This document shows, one piece after another, positions 12,645 to 24,838 of a DNA stretch of 64,000 bases. The notes beneath the pieces are model-generated. The model searched no databases, had not been told where the DNA came from, and saw only the letters and a list, made by a program, of their open reading frames with translations. This DNA is from Lathyrus oleraceus (lineage: Eukaryota; Streptophyta; Magnoliopsida; Fabales; Fabaceae), in the NCBI RefSeq assembly GCF_024323335.1, contig NC_066580.1, positions 87,591,391 through 87,655,390 of the forward strand, written 5' to 3'. The position numbers were made by a program, and so were the translations under genes. Position 1 is the stretch's first letter; every line of letters begins with the position of its first letter.

Positions 12645-12919
12645 AAAATATCATTTTTGATCTCTTAATTATATTTTTGAGTTGAGACTGGTCATTTAAA
12701 TTATTTTTGTGTTAGATTAATCTTTTAATTCTTAAAACGTGTTATGTTGGTCATTTTGATCTAATTAGCGACGGAGAAATTTAAAAATAGATCGCTGATG
12801 AGACAAAAAGGGTCAACAAGACGCATTTTAAAAGTTAATTGACCAATCTCATAAGAAAAATAATTAAGAACCTAATCTGAACTCAAGATTATAGTTAAGG
12901 GACCAAAAAATATATTTTA
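12645..12919. mobile_element. MITE-like element with long terminal inverted repeats
   Basis: About 95 bp at each end are inverted repeats with scattered mismatches. The left blocks TTTTTGATCTCTTAA, TTGAGTT, TTAATTATTTTT and AAAACGTGT are matched in complement by ACGCATTTT, AAAAATAATTAA, AACTCAA and TTAAGGGACCAAAAAA. No ORF. The TIR length suggests a non-autonomous DNA transposon, family not determined. Confidence 0.7.
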
Positions 12920-13149
12920 TCTAAACTCAATATTTGGCGACCACAAAAAATTATGTTTTAAATATATTTTAAAGGCCTCACTTCAATTTTATACCTCTAA
13001 ACATGTTAGGCCAACCCTGACACACAATAGTGTTAAATTTTCTTTAAGGATATCCATTGTGGTCCTCCCAACTCGAAAGATTAATCTTTTCAATTTCGCA
13101 TAGTGGAAACCCAATTTTTACCAAAAAATTATTTAAATTGATTATGGTA

Positions 13150-15845
13150 TACTAATATTAACAGGTTGTGTACATAATAAATTACAAAGATACAACAGAA
13201 GTAATGAGCACCAACAATGCACAAAAGCAGCGAACAAGGCAAAAGTCGAAATTGAAACAACAACCACAAAAAAATCAATATAACTAATCAAAAGAAGGAA
13301 AAACAAGCTAATCATGTCAATAATCTGATCTTTTCTAAAATCATAGACAGAACAGATCTCCCAAGCGAACAAGCTAGAGGGAGGTCACACATCCACCTAC
13401 ACAAAACAAAAGGAAGGAAACTAGCCACCAACACACTCATAAATGCAAAGTCAATTGAGCGGGTCCCGCTCCAGGGTTTGACAAAGAAATGACAAAACCC
13501 GAAGCATGGGCATGAACCCGCTTTCACACCAAGCTAATAATCTTAGACATCTAGTGATTTACCATCAAACTTTCCCGATAAAAAATACTTTAATATGTAT
13601 TTTCCAAATAGTTTAGACCATCGAATGCTAGACCAAAGCCAGACCTGAAGAGTGATGTTTACCTTGACCTAGACCCTGAAACAACTCAAACACCCCTAAG
13701 ATTAAATATGGAAAAGGCCCAGGACGCCACGACCACCTAAACATTTTATACCAAATAGATGAAACAACCTCACATAAGACCAAAAGATGATAAACCGACT
13801 TAATATATCCAATGCACATGGCGCACACCACATTACTAAAACCAGATACATTCTGACACCTCAGAAGATTTGGCCTAGTTGGCAACCTATCATGAAGCAG
13901 TTGCCAAGAGAACACTACAACTTTGAAATGAGACCAACTCTTTCAAACCTTGGAAACCCCTTGAAAAACCCTCTCAGACATACCTTTAAAAAAAACAGCT
14001 GAAACCAAAATACTAACATAAGAAGACCTAATCAAAAACCCCTTAATGGATCAGGTTTCTATAACCAGGTGTCCTTTTGTACAACCTTAACCATTCCCAT
14101 AATGAAGTCGAACAAACCTTTCAAAAGCTCATTTTTCCCAAACAAACAAAAAAGATCCTCTACATCTAAAATTCCAGACCCAGGCATCCCCCTTCCAAGA
14201 ACCTAAGGAACCCACTACCTAAACTTTTTGCTGCAATATAAGGAATAATTTCTCAAGAGCCACACACAAAGGGATTGACCCGACCTAGACATCATGTCAA
14301 AACCTGGTCATTTGACAATCTTCAACTACCTTAACACAAGAAGAGGCAAATCAATCACTCGCTTAATCAGGGGGATAACCAAGAAGAGAAATTATTATCC
14401 ACCAATGAGACACCCTTCTAAGACCACACTCCATCCCCCAAACGGGGAACCAAAACCCCGAGGATCATACTTTTCTAAGATAACATGTCTCCATAAGGAA
14501 AACACACTCATAAGGATCCTCCATCTCCACTACCTTAGCAAGGTAAGATTAATAAATCTAAGATACTTCACCCCTAAACTCCTTGACCTTTTTTATTTGC
14601 ACACACCTTCCCACTTAACCCAAACAACCTTTGTTCCATCTTTGAAACCTCTCACTAGGATTGAATTTAACACCAAGTTCACTATGACCACTATGTCGCC
14701 TAAACTAACAAATATACTCCTCCAAGATGTTAATCTCTTATAAAGCAACTTCACAATAGGATCCTAAGTCCCTTCCTTCCTCGAGTTTGTACCCACCAGA
14801 GGCCCTAAGTACATGAAAGGAAGAGAACCCACCTGGAAGTGTAAATACTCCTTTGTCATATCCAAAAAAAACCATTCATACATTAACTTCATACAAACAA
14901 CTCTTACTAAAATTGACTTTGAAGCATGAGGCGGGTTCTAAACTTATAAGAACCACATTGATAGTCATATATTCTCACTCGATAAAACCCCACAAGCACC
15001 ATATCACAAGCATACAAGATATGGGACACCTCTAACCCATCAAACCCACCTTAAAACCTTCCAAAACACCAACAAAGGCCTCCATTTTTAAGGAATCACT
15101 AAGACCATCTACAACTACGAGAAAAATGAAAGGGTCTCCTTTTTTCAAACTTTGTGAATAATAATTTCCTCAGTTGGGAATTCTTTCACTAAGATCAAAA
15201 AACTTCCCGAAAAGACAGATGATTTAATCCACGTATTCCACCTCCCACTAAACCTAAACCATCAAAGCATATAATCCAGAAAGACCGATTGGCCGAGTTG
15301 TAAGCACTCTCGAAATCAACTTTAAAGACAACACTTTATCTTAGTCACCTTAGCGAGATCTAAAACCTTATTAAGTGAAACCACTTTATCCACAAATAAC
15401 CTTCCTTTAAGAAAGGTTGATTGCTTTGGGAAGTTAAGCTTGTCCATAACCCCTACTAGCCTAGCAGTCAATACTTTATCCATCAGGTTATACAAAGAAC
15501 CAAGAGGGAAATAGGTTTAAAATCCTCCCATTCTAACGAAGACTAAACCTTCAGGATAAAAGCCAAGAAAAAAGACGTCAAACTCTTCGACAACACCGCA
15601 TTATGATGAAACTTATCAAACATCACATGATTATCTTCCTTAATCAGGTCCCGAAATTTGATATAGAATGAGAAATTAAAACCATTAAAACTTTTGGCCT
15701 CATACATCCCAACAACAACCTATCAATTTCAAAAGGCAAAAACTTAACAGAAAGGGACTCAGCTTAGCCGACATGGGGCTAGAGAAAATAACCCCATCAA
15801 GGATAGGCTTAGTCATCTCAGAATCAGAGAAATACTTCTCAAAAT
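13150..15845 (-). pseudogene. LINE (L1-type) reverse transcriptase pseudogene, 5'-truncated
   Basis: Read on the minus strand from 15845. Fragments in order include FKVDFESAYNSANW (the RT block normally FKVDFEKAYDSV, near 15290), a GDPF block matching the conserved RQGDPL...FL region (near 15140), and 13628-13915, which reads FSWQLLHDRLPTRPNLLRC then CAMCIGYIKSVYHLLVLC, the zinc-binding region found after RT in plant LINEs. There are many stops and shifts. The endonuclease domain is missing, as is usual for 5'-truncated LINEs. The first 380 bp recur inverted at 20215-20562. Confidence 0.8.
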
Positions 15846-16390
15846 ACCTAATAAGTATTTATATTTATAACATGTAAAATTTTAAAGATAAATTTGAATT
15901 TAGATTTATTTTTAAAAAAGAGATTACTAACAATAAAAAAATTCTCACAAATTTGTAAAAGTAGCTATGAAGCCGGCAAAAATTGCTCACTTTTAAATTA
16001 ATAAAAAATATTTATGGCCATAACAATCTCAAAATACTTATAATATGGGAAACAAATTTGTATAAACTTAATCATCAAGAAAATCCTTATAAAAATTTTG
16101 AAGAATTTTTTTTCCTTTTGATTACAACAATTTATGTTCACAAATATTGATAGCTTTTTATCTATTATTTGTGAGTGCCTCTTGACTGCTGATAATTTTG
16201 TAAAAATTATGTAGTATCAGTTTTAAAAAATTCAAAAATAAATAGACAATATTGTTAATTTTACTATTGAACATTATTTTTTGTTTTCTTGCCGACAAAT
16301 ATGAAAAAGCAATATTTATATATTAATCTATTTCGTTTCATCCATTTTTTATTGATTTAATCAATATTATCACACAATAGGTTAAAAACA
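15460..16390. repeat. Left arm of a long inverted repeat
   Basis: This arm reads as the reverse complement of 19400-20565. From outside inward it holds 380 bp of LINE RT sequence and about 545 bp of AT-rich DNA with landmarks GAGATTACTAACAATAAAAA, AATTAATAAAAAATATTTA, CAAGAAAATCCTTATAAAA, CTATTATTTGTGAGTG and TTTCGTTTCATCCATTT. Identity looks around 80 percent by eye. Confidence 0.85.
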
Positions 16391-16427
16391 TGATTGAAAT
16401 GGGAAGAAAATATCCCAACATGCACCA

Positions 16428-16601
16428 AAAAACTTTATGTCTATGTTTGTGCTTAATTATGCAAGAGTAACTATCTACATGCATTGGTAAATGAATAAGT
16501 TAAATAAAGCAAAAGCAAAAGTTCGGTTCATCTTACGAAGCAAAGTTTGTGATGACAATTACTCATGCATAATTAAGCTCAAACATAGACATAAAGCTTT
16601 T
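16428..16601. repeat. Small foldback element
   Basis: The 43-bp arms at 16428-16470 and 16559-16601 are inverted repeats (core CTTTATGTCTATGTTTG against CAAACATAGACATAAAG, then CTTAATTATGCA against TGCATAATTAAG). The 88-bp spacer has no ORF signature. It has the form of a MITE or foldback element, inserted between the long inverted repeat arm and the Mutator-like element. Confidence 0.85.
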
Positions 16602-16872
16602 GTGCAGGTTGGGATATTCTCTCCTATTTTCATCATCTCTTCACTAATGTTAGCTTTTTTCGAAAATAAAGTTTGTCTGTTTCCATGAAGTGCAGAGAGT
16701 GTTACTGTGAGGCTGCTTTGGCTTGGTGGGAAGGTGGTTGGAGCAATAGAGAGAAGTTTTGGAATTTTTTACAGTAATACCATGTTTTAAAGAAATATAT
16801 TCCAATCTACCATCCATTCACTCCCTATTTTCCAAACTACCATTCGTTCAAAAAAAAAATTTTGGAATCCTA

Positions 16873-17000
16873 TAAGAGCCGCCCAATGAAAGGGCAACCC
16901 TGTTGAAAAGTGATAAGGGACCGCCCAATGAAAGGGCGGCTGTGTGTATATTGAAAAATTTAAAGAAGGACCGCCCAATGAAAGGGTGGCTGTGTAGGAA
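16873..17000. repeat. Subterminal GCCGCCCAATGAAAGGGCGGC repeats
   Basis: Three direct copies about 50-60 bp apart. Each copy is itself a palindrome (CCGCCC...GGGCGG). Related palindromes occur at 19190-19250 on the far side of the transposase. Arrays of this kind near transposon ends can serve as transposase binding sites; that role is inferred here. Confidence 0.75.
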
Positions 17001-17642
17001 ATGGAAATTTATTTCATTCCATAAATACAGCGTAATAAATCATTAATTATGTATATTTATTATTTATATTTTTAAAATAGAAAATAAATCATTAATGATA
17101 AAAATTATAACTTAATATATAAATAATATTATTAAAGATATCAATTAATTAGTTATGGAAATTAAAATTTTTAATTTAGAAGTTTAATATATTATGATGT
17201 TACCTAAATTAAAAATTTAAAATTAATAATAGTAATTATATTATATAAAGATGATAATGTAGAAATATTATGTTCAAATGTATTTGTTTATTTAAATAAT
17301 GTAAACTATTATTTGTAAATTATTTAAAAATATATAAATTAGTATTGTATTATAATTTGATAATGATGATAAAATTTATAATGTAATATACAAATGATAT
17401 TATTTACTATATCAATTTATTAGTTATGCATATGATATTATTTAATATATCAATTTATTAGTAATGTAAAATAAGATTTATAATTTAATATAGTATTGAT
17501 AGTGTATAAATGTATTTTCACAATTTAATATATTATAATGTAACTTAAATTAAAAATATTATTTTGGTATTTATCCAAATATATGTATTTATTTAATTAA
17601 ATATAAAAAGTGTAAGACGTTAGTGACAGATCTTTGTGCCAA

Positions 17643-17644
<2 letters not shown>

Positions 17645-17704
<60 letters not shown>
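17645..17704. repeat. (TA)n microsatellite
   Basis: About 29-30 uninterrupted TA dinucleotides, lying just downstream of the transposase stop on the minus strand. The length implies recent or ongoing slippage. Confidence 0.98.
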
Positions 17705-17707
<3 letters not shown>

Positions 17708-17749
17708 CGAAGAAATAACATATTTGACATTTCACCAGAAAATTAAAAA

Positions 17750-18460
17750 CTAATCGGTAGTAGCTCCGGCGTTGGGACATCGAGATTGGTTGTGACCATG
17801 AAGACGACATAAGGTGCATTTTCTCTCCAACGTATCATTTGTGTCCATTTTCGTTCTTATACGCCTCCTTACTGGGCGACCTTTCTTGTTCCTTCTCATG
17901 CTAGGATTATGGCATAGTAGATCTTCTTCAAAAACGGGCCAATATGCATCGTATGGCAGCACTTGGAAACTATTACTGTAAACCCCAAATAGGTTTGAAA
18001 CCTTGTAAACGGTGGACAGAAGACCGTATGCGTCCTGGCGTATCTTGGAACACGCAGCGATAACATGTGAACAAGGAACACGAAAAGCTTGAAACTTTCC
18101 GCAATCACACCAACCACCTTGTAGGTTGACCTTGTAACGTCTCATAGGCTTCCCCTCACCATGGTCCATTGTCTCTTTTACACTGAAAGTGTGATGCTGG
18201 TAGTCAAAAATTGACACCTGATGTGTGTTGGACTTTAGTGTTTCTTCCTTCATCACCTTCATGCAGTTTTCTGTAAATAGTTGGCCAGAGTTCAACACTG
18301 CACTCCATTGTGCACCCCTTTCAGCGAACAACGTAATGCCCACATCATTAGATGTACATATTTCACCTCCATGATAGGCATTCACCATGTATTGTTGATG
18401 GCGAGACATGAATTGACAATTTTTTTTGCTAACTCTCTTATGTGTAGAACCGAGTTCCAC
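17750..18460 (-). pseudogene. MULE transposase C-terminal part (SWIM and CCHC zinc fingers)
   Basis: An open frame of 236 residues. Residues about 110-165 carry SVKETMDHGEGKP, then the SWIM finger WCDCGKFQAFRVPCSHVIAAC (C-x-C-x(n)-C-x-H). Later come VYKVSNLFGVYSNSF, YWPVFEED and a C-terminal zinc knuckle CTLCRLHGHNQSRCPN. This order is that of plant MuDR-like transposases, which bind DNA with these fingers. Upstream (to the right) a TAG interrupts KEQNLIE* and then AT-rich DNA begins, so the catalytic DDE domain (normally about 300 residues before the SWIM finger) is gone. It might have been kept as a host-exapted SWIM protein, but the frame has no start codon context to support that. Confidence 0.8.
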
Positions 18461-18499
18461 AAAGAAGGTCTACTCGATTAGGTTTTGCTCCTTCATGTG

Positions 18500-19150
18500 G
18501 AACTGGTCACCGCTTACTACTTCCCGGTCAAAATCATGGTTAAGTGGGGTTCATTGTAATTTTCTTGTTATTATATCAATAAATAAAAAATTCCTTGTAT
18601 TTATTTTTATCGTTTTTTCTAATTTATATGTAATTTACTTATTTATATATTTATAAATAAATATTTATTACCTACAACTTTAATTTATAAGAAATAATTT
18701 TACTAAATTAATATTTCTTATAATTTTACTAAATTAATATTTCTTATAAGTTTATATAAGTTTATACAATATTTATTAATAATAGAAACTTATACTAAAT
18801 CAAAATTAATTATAAATTATATTATATTTATTTTAATTTAAACAAACATTTTATCTACCCAACTTATTAATAATATTTTATTTTACTAAAAAAAATTATT
18901 ATGTATAATATTTATTAATAATAGAAATTTATATTAAATCAATATTAATTGTAACATATATCATATTTGTTATAAATTAAACAATTACTTTATCTACAAA
19001 ATTTATTAATAATAATTAATTTTACAAAATCATTAATAATAATTAATTTTAATAATAATGTTGATTACAGAAAAATCAAAATCATTAATACAAAATCAAT
19101 AATAATTTAATTAATAATGTAATAATACTAAATATTAATATATTACCTAT
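18500..19150. other. AT-rich DNA with a degenerate tandem duplication
   Basis: At 18770-19030 a block of about 125 bp (TTATTAATAATAGAAA...TTTATCTAC) occurs twice. No coding signature. Confidence 0.5.
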
Positions 19151-19565
19151 AATGTTGGTTTTGGAAAAAAAATTAGGTTTTCAACACAGCCTCCAAATGA
19201 ATGGGTGGTCCATTAATTTTTTACACTCAACCGCCCAATGGATTGGCGGCTGTATGTTGAAGATTTCTCAAAACATGGTATTTTGGTATATATTTTTCAA
19301 AGAGTGGTATAATGGGATATATAGGTTAAAAAGATGGTAAGGCAGTGCATGTTTCGAAGTTTTGTGTAATAGAATTAATTTTTAAAAAATATAAATTAAT
19401 TAAGTTAACAAATGGATGAAACGAAATAAACTACTATATAAATATCACTTTTTTATATTTATTGAAAACAAAACAAAAAATGATGTCCAACAATAAAATT
19501 AAAAATATTATCTATTTATTTTTGAATTTATTTTAATTGATCGGACATAATTAAGATACTATACT

Positions 19566-19851
19566 ATACAATTAAGGATTAAATATAATTTATCTTCCAC
19601 GATGTGAGCGAGTTTTTATTTTTTCCCTAATTTTTTTATTGACTCTTATAATTTAAAATTATGTTATTTTACTCATTTTAGTGTATACAATTTGGTTTTT
19701 TATAATGTGAGCTAATATTGTTTTATATTTAGTGTCTAAATTGTAGACTAAAAAGGTAAAATAAAATATTTTTTATATTATAAAGGGGATCAAGAAAAAA
19801 TTAAGAGAGATAACCAAAACTTACTCACAAGAGTAAATTATATTTCACTCT
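19566..19851. mobile_element. MITE-like insertion in the right arm
   Basis: The ends are inverted repeats: GATTAAATATAATTTA against the complement of TAAATTATATTTCACT, with a GTGAGCGAGTTTTTATTTTT against CAAAACTTACTCAC match just inside. It is absent from the left arm at the matching place (about 16215), where GATACTACATAATTTTTAC reads straight through. CTATA on both sides is a candidate target duplication. No ORF. Confidence 0.7.
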
Positions 19852-20214
19852 ATAATTTTTACAAAATTATCTGTAGTTAAAAGACACTCACAAATAATAG
19901 ATTAGAATCTATCAGAAATTGTAAATTCAAAGTGTTGTTATTAAAATGAAAAAACAAGTTTCTTCAAAATTTTATAAGGATTTTCTTGATGCTTTTCGTC
20001 TCCTATTTTATAAATATTTGTAAGGTTGTATGGCCCTAAATATTTTTTATTAATTCAAAAGTGAAAAAATTTTGCCGCCATTATTTTAGCCACTTTTACA
20101 ATTTTGTGAGAACTTTTTATTGTTAGTAATCTCATAATTTATTGTAATTTTAATCCACATTTACCTATAAAACTTTATTTAATACTATAAATATAAATAT
20201 CTAAGTATTTTAAG

Positions 20215-20562
20215 CAGCATTTCTTTAATTCTAAGTCTCATGAAGTTTGAGATTTAGTTATTTTTGCCTTCAGAAGTAGATGAAGTTGTTTCTGGGATGG
20301 ATGAGTCTAAAAGTTTGATTATGATGGTTTTTAATTCTCATTGTATAACAAATTTCACGACTTGATTAAGGATGATAATCAAGTGATGTTTGACAAGTTT
20401 CATCGGAATGCGGTATTGTCGAAGAGTTTGATGTTATTTTTCTTCGCTCTTATCCAGAAGGTTGAGTCTCTATTTGAGTCTCAAAATTTTACACTTATTT
20501 TCCTTCTCAATTCTTTGTATGACCTGGTGGCTAAAATTTTGGTTGCTAGGTGTTTACCGTGA
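20215..20562 (+). pseudogene. LINE reverse transcriptase fragment, plus strand
   Basis: Matches the first 380 bp of the minus-strand LINE at 15845-15460. The frame 20341-20562 reads YNKFHDLIKDDNQVMF, NAVLSKSLMLFFFALIQKVE, SLYDLVAKILVARCLP, the RT blocks usually seen as F(I)TLIPKV and YKVLAKLLANRL. It ends abruptly at 20562, where unrelated DNA begins. Confidence 0.8.
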
Positions 20563-20565
20563 AAT

Positions 20566-21517
20566 TTAGTAAATTCGAAAAGATCTCGTAACATATTTTG
20601 TGTTAATCATGGATTTTGATCTTGACATAAATGTTGAAATTTGTGGTTTGAAAATAATAATTGAAAATCGAAATGTAGTTTAAAAGTAATGATTGTAATT
20701 TAAAGTGAAATCAAAATACATAAGAAATAAAGTGACTTAAAATGCATAAATGATTTAAATATAGAAAGGCTTTAACTTGTTAAAAGTGGAACACATGCGT
20801 ATATTGTGAAACTTTTTTCTCAATCACACAGATACTTTGAGTTGTGTAGAATTTCATATAATTGCGGACCCCTAAAACTCAAAGTTATCGCTACACATAA
20901 CATGACACGTCTTCAATTCCATACAACCTTCGTCTTTGACAAGCTTCCATGTATTTTTTAATAACCATCTGATCTCATCCATTCACACCTCATTCGACTG
21001 CATAGAGAATGTCTTAAAAACTTTGAATTTTACTAAGTCTTCAACTCCTTAGTCCTTGTCTGCCTGCAATTTCAATCACAATGACATTCCTAGTCGAAAA
21101 GTCAATTTTGTCGAAATCCTTATGGCCATTATTCACCATTTAACTTTACACCAAAATCATTATTACATGATTCTTATTACATTCTTATAATTTAATATTG
21201 GTGTCGAAAATCTGAGATAACAAATTGCCACCCAAAATGTCATGTTTCGGTTTTAATTCAAAATAGAGAAAGGTGGCATTTTTTAATGTATTTTTGACAC
21301 TACTCCAACTCCTTCACTGACGTCATCGTCATCGTCATCATCATCACTTAACCGCACATTTTCATTTTCAGAAAAATCTTTTTCAAAATCTCATCATTGC
21401 TCCTAGTTTCTAGGAGATCATGTTTTTGCATGCCTCATTAACTGTTCCACACACATCAATTTCTCTACTTCTTACCAACTCTCCCACTTCTCAAGACACA
21501 AAAATGGTCCACATTAC
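20566..21517. other. Non-coding DNA, possibly LTR/U3 of the element at 21669-25710
   Basis: No coding signature. It lies where the 3' LTR of the minus-strand Ty3/gypsy element would be expected, but I found no second copy in the window and no firm TG/CA termini, so this is a positional guess. Confidence 0.3.
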
Positions 21518-21568
21518 CACGTGTCTTCCAAGTGTCCGATACTGAGACGGAAAACAACTCTATAAATA
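21518..21568 (+). promoter_or_regulatory. G-box and TATA box of the plant-mobile-domain gene
   Basis: CACGTG at 21518-21523 (G-box; bZIP/bHLH site in plants) stands 37 bp upstream of TATAAATA at 21561-21568. The first ATG is at 21669, giving a leader of about 70-80 bp. The arrangement looks like a normal host promoter and not an LTR promoter of the element on the other strand. Confidence 0.65.
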
Positions 21569-21668
21569 CCTCCATAACACTTTCTTTTTATCTTCTTCAT
21601 TTTCACTTTCAACTGTTTTGCATACAAAAAAACCTTTTTCTTCACAACAAGCTTTGCAAACTTGAACA

Positions 21669-24600
21669 ATGGTAGCTAACACTCCATCCAACATGTTTAG
21701 TACTGGGAAGAATCCAATGTCTTACACAACATTGCCATCAAAAAATGATGAAGGAATGAATTTCGTTCCTGAAGCCTCTTGGTAAAACTTTCACCCCCAC
21801 CATAGGAATCGACCATGAATTTATTATTGAACGCTTCAGCTTCAAGAACTTCATTATTGACCACCATTACAAGAAAACGGATGAAGTTTTAGACCAAGAA
21901 CACATATCCTTCTTGACCCTTTGGCTTTCTTACTACGTTTTCTATTCAAGATCATTACAAATAGCTAAAAAATTTGTCCCTCTTGCAACTCAACTCCATG
22001 AGGGTCGAAAAATTTCTCTAGCCAAACTATTTCTAGCTAACCTATATCAATCACTTGGGGATTATTATTACAAGTTAAAACATCTCCCTGAAACCAACAA
22101 ATCATATCTCGTCTCTGCCCTTTATGGCTCTTGCAACTCTGGTTTAATGCTACCTTTGAACCTAAGTTGCATATAACCGATTCTAAAGCTTTGCTTGAAG
22201 AAACTGATTGCAGAAGTATCGAAGGCACCAGACTTGCCTTAGTCACTCCTTATGACAATCCTTCCCAAATAACCTTTATTAAATATATCAACCTCCTCCT
22301 TAAGTCGAAAGCTTTTGTTTCGACCATGGCGTATTTTATAGATAGATGTTTTGGTCCATATTGGTTTCGAAACAAATTCCCTGGTGTGACCCCTGAAGCT
22401 GTTGCAATATCGTATTCTGGCTGGGCAACTTTTTTGACTCTGACACTCCTTTCCACTAGAATTGAAATTGGAACTGCTGGTTTTGGCTTCATTGGCTACC
22501 AGCCCAATTTGGTGGCTAGACAACTTGGTTTTAGCCAAATGTTGCCAAGTTCACTCTACTCTTGGGAGGCCAACATTTTCTGGTCAAAAAGGAAATTCAC
22601 TCTGATAGAATACAAAGATTGCATAACTTTTGCTCGTCAACAAGTTCTCGAGTTACCCACCTTCCACTTCCATGCATATTTCTTTATAACAATGGAATTC
22701 GACAACTGGTGGACAAGCTACTTTCAAGGCCACTTTTTTGAAGACAATTTATGCAAGAGGTTTTCGACTGCATTCTCTAGCTTACAAGAGAACCTAGAAA
22801 AGAAAACAGGTATACATTTAATCATTTAAGTTATTTTCTTTAATACCTTCTATTTCTCATATGTTTCTTTTGTAGATGAGATTGCAACAAAGGGCGACAC
22901 CAAGGTCTAAGGCTCTTCCAATGCTGGTGGTGACAAGAAAACAAAACCACAACAGAAAAAGGTGAATTTTTTCTTGCTTCATACTTAGCTGATTTTCAAA
23001 ATGGTTCTAATATTTCCTTCTTTTCAAAATCAAAAACGCGATCCCGACTCCACTGCAACTACCAAAACCAAGAAGAAAAAGAAATCTCAAAAGGCTACCA
23101 TAACACATTTATGTAATCGACTTCTTCTTTAATGGCTTTAATGACAGCGAAACTAAACCATCTTTTCAAGCAGGCTACTCTAAAACCCATAGAAACTGTG
23201 GCTAAAGTTAAAAGCTCATAGGACAATGAAAAGACTATGACTTTCTCAAGGCCCAAAGTGAAGACTCCCTTCAAATTAACTGTTATCAAAAAAGGCATTA
23301 CACCCAAAATCGTCCTTCGAAAAGAAACAACGACCTCAACTGCTAGTCCCTCTAATATAGGTAATGGAGCAGAAAACTTGCCTATCGAGGAACAAACGCA
23401 GGATGGGCCAAAAGGTCCCCCAGTCGAAGGAAATGATCCCAAGGTATTGCTTTCCATAATACATAATTTTATTCTTCAATTTTTAATTTAACTAACCATA
23501 TTTTATTTATAGGAACCGTCTAAACCAGATGAAAACTTGGCGAACAAACCAACAGGTATCCCCCGTTCAATTCCTTCTAAAACCTTCTCTCATATTTATT
23601 GGTCGAACTTTATTAATTACAGTGCCTCTTATGTTCATTTAGAAAACAAAGCAACTGGTGAAGGTATATGTGTCTCTACCGAACCAACCCTTGAGGCGGA
23701 GGCTAATGCTGAACAATTGTCTCCTCAAAGAATAGTAGAGTTAGATGACATTGTAGCTTCCGTTCATGATAACTTGTATTTCGACAAACCAGCGTCAAAA
23801 AGCCTTGAAACAATGGAACATGAACAACCATCTCAAATCTTGAAATTATTCTGACAAAAAAGGAAAATCGACTTGTCAAGGAAAATCGACTTGTCAATGT
23901 TACGAAGAAACAAACCTAAGATGTAGTTCATGATTCCTCATCCAACACTTATTTGAGGCAGTAAGAAAATGTTTCACTTAAGAGGAAGAACCCGACAGAG
24001 GCTTTAAAAATGCTTCAAAAACAGTGCAAGCTTTCAACTGGCTCCAGATCCTCTCAATCCTCTAATGCTTCATTGGTTGACACATGTGATAACTCCAGGA
24101 ACCTATTGATCCAGCAACTAAAGGAAAACATCTTCGAAGTTAATCTCCTCAGTGCTTTCGAGGGAGACGCCCGACTTGAATGTTATTGGCTAAGCTCAAC
24201 CAACACCGTGTCTCTAATCCTATGGTACAATTCTTATTCGACTTTGAAGCTCATTTCGACCAAGTCTACTGGGATATCGATCTTAAAAGAAACAACAACA
24301 CTCAACTCCAAAAAACAAAATAGGTTATGTTTGTTCTGAGAATCGAGTGATGCGTCTGAGAAGGAAGTCCATAGGCTCGAAGCTAAACTCCAATAGTATA
24401 CAGACAAGAAAGCTTCCCTTGGCTAACAAATTGCACAACGTTGTGCCAAGATTCTTGAATTGACCAAAGAGATCGACAACCTAGAAAAGCATAAAGTTGA
24501 GCTTTCTTGGGATAAGTCATTGCCTACCAGAGAAATAATTGATCAGGAGTCCACCAAAGGTGTTGGCATACTGAAGTTGCTCTCAACCCGGGACTTGAAG

Positions 24601-24695
24601 TCGAATCTCTGGAAGAGATCCATGATCGATTAATGGCAAGACTCAACTTTTTGAAGATCAATATCGAAGATTTCAAATCCAATTTTCTTGTTTAA
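21669..24695 (+). pseudogene. Plant mobile domain (PMD-like) gene, spliced, broken; antisense to a Ty3/gypsy element
   Basis: Starts MVANTPSNMFSTGKNPMSY at 21669. Exon 1 then reads, after a frameshift near 21780, TIGIDHEFIIERFSF, WLSYYVFYSRSLQIA and SLGDYYYKL, and after another near 22115, LWFNATFEPKL, GYQPNLVARQLGFSQ and EFDNWWTSYF, the style of plant aminotransferase-like mobile-domain proteins. Introns with GT/AG ends can be seen at 22810-22875, 23444-23512 and 23556-23642; the acceptor of the one starting at 22962 is not clear. A TAA lies in exon 2 (TKGDTKV*GSSN). A Lys/Ser/Glu-rich tail and a coiled-coil-like C-terminus (VESLEEIHDRLMARL) end at TAA 24693-24695. The gene converges on the integrase end (24839) with a 143-bp gap, so it may be a cargo ORF of that element. 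Confidence 0.7.
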
Positions 24696-24838
24696 CTTGT
24701 ACTTTTAATTTTCTTGCTTTTTGTATTTTGATATCTTGTAATGACTTTGCCATTTTGTCACTTTTTATGAATACCATTTCGGTGCTTTCGCATCTATATA
24801 TGTTATTTTATTGTTATTCGAATTTCGTGTAGTATAGG

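Larger units (their letters stand above)
16690..19345 (-). mobile_element. Mutator-like (MULE) element, degenerate
   Basis: The region holds a partial transposase frame (17750-18460). It is bounded by weak inverted repeats: AATACCATGTTTTAAAGAAAT near 16768 against the complement of ATTTCTCAAAACATGGTATT near 19265. Subterminal motifs CCGCCCAATGAAAGGGCGGC (three copies, 16873-17000) are mirrored by related GCCCAATGGATTGGCGGC copies at 19190-19250. The element is not full length: no DDE catalytic domain is found. Exact ends and the 9-bp target duplication expected of MULEs could not be fixed by eye. Confidence 0.65.
19400..20565. repeat. Right arm of the long inverted repeat
   Basis: Inverted partner of 15460-16390, longer because a MITE-like insert (about 19566-19851) is present only here. 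Without the insert the arm is about 880 bp. Its outer 350 bp is LINE sequence on the plus strand. Confidence 0.85.

Noticed and set aside
14294..14743. 149-residue plus-strand open frame
   Set aside because: It lies antisense to the LINE reverse transcriptase and has a low-complexity Lys/Thr/Pro composition; no family signature.
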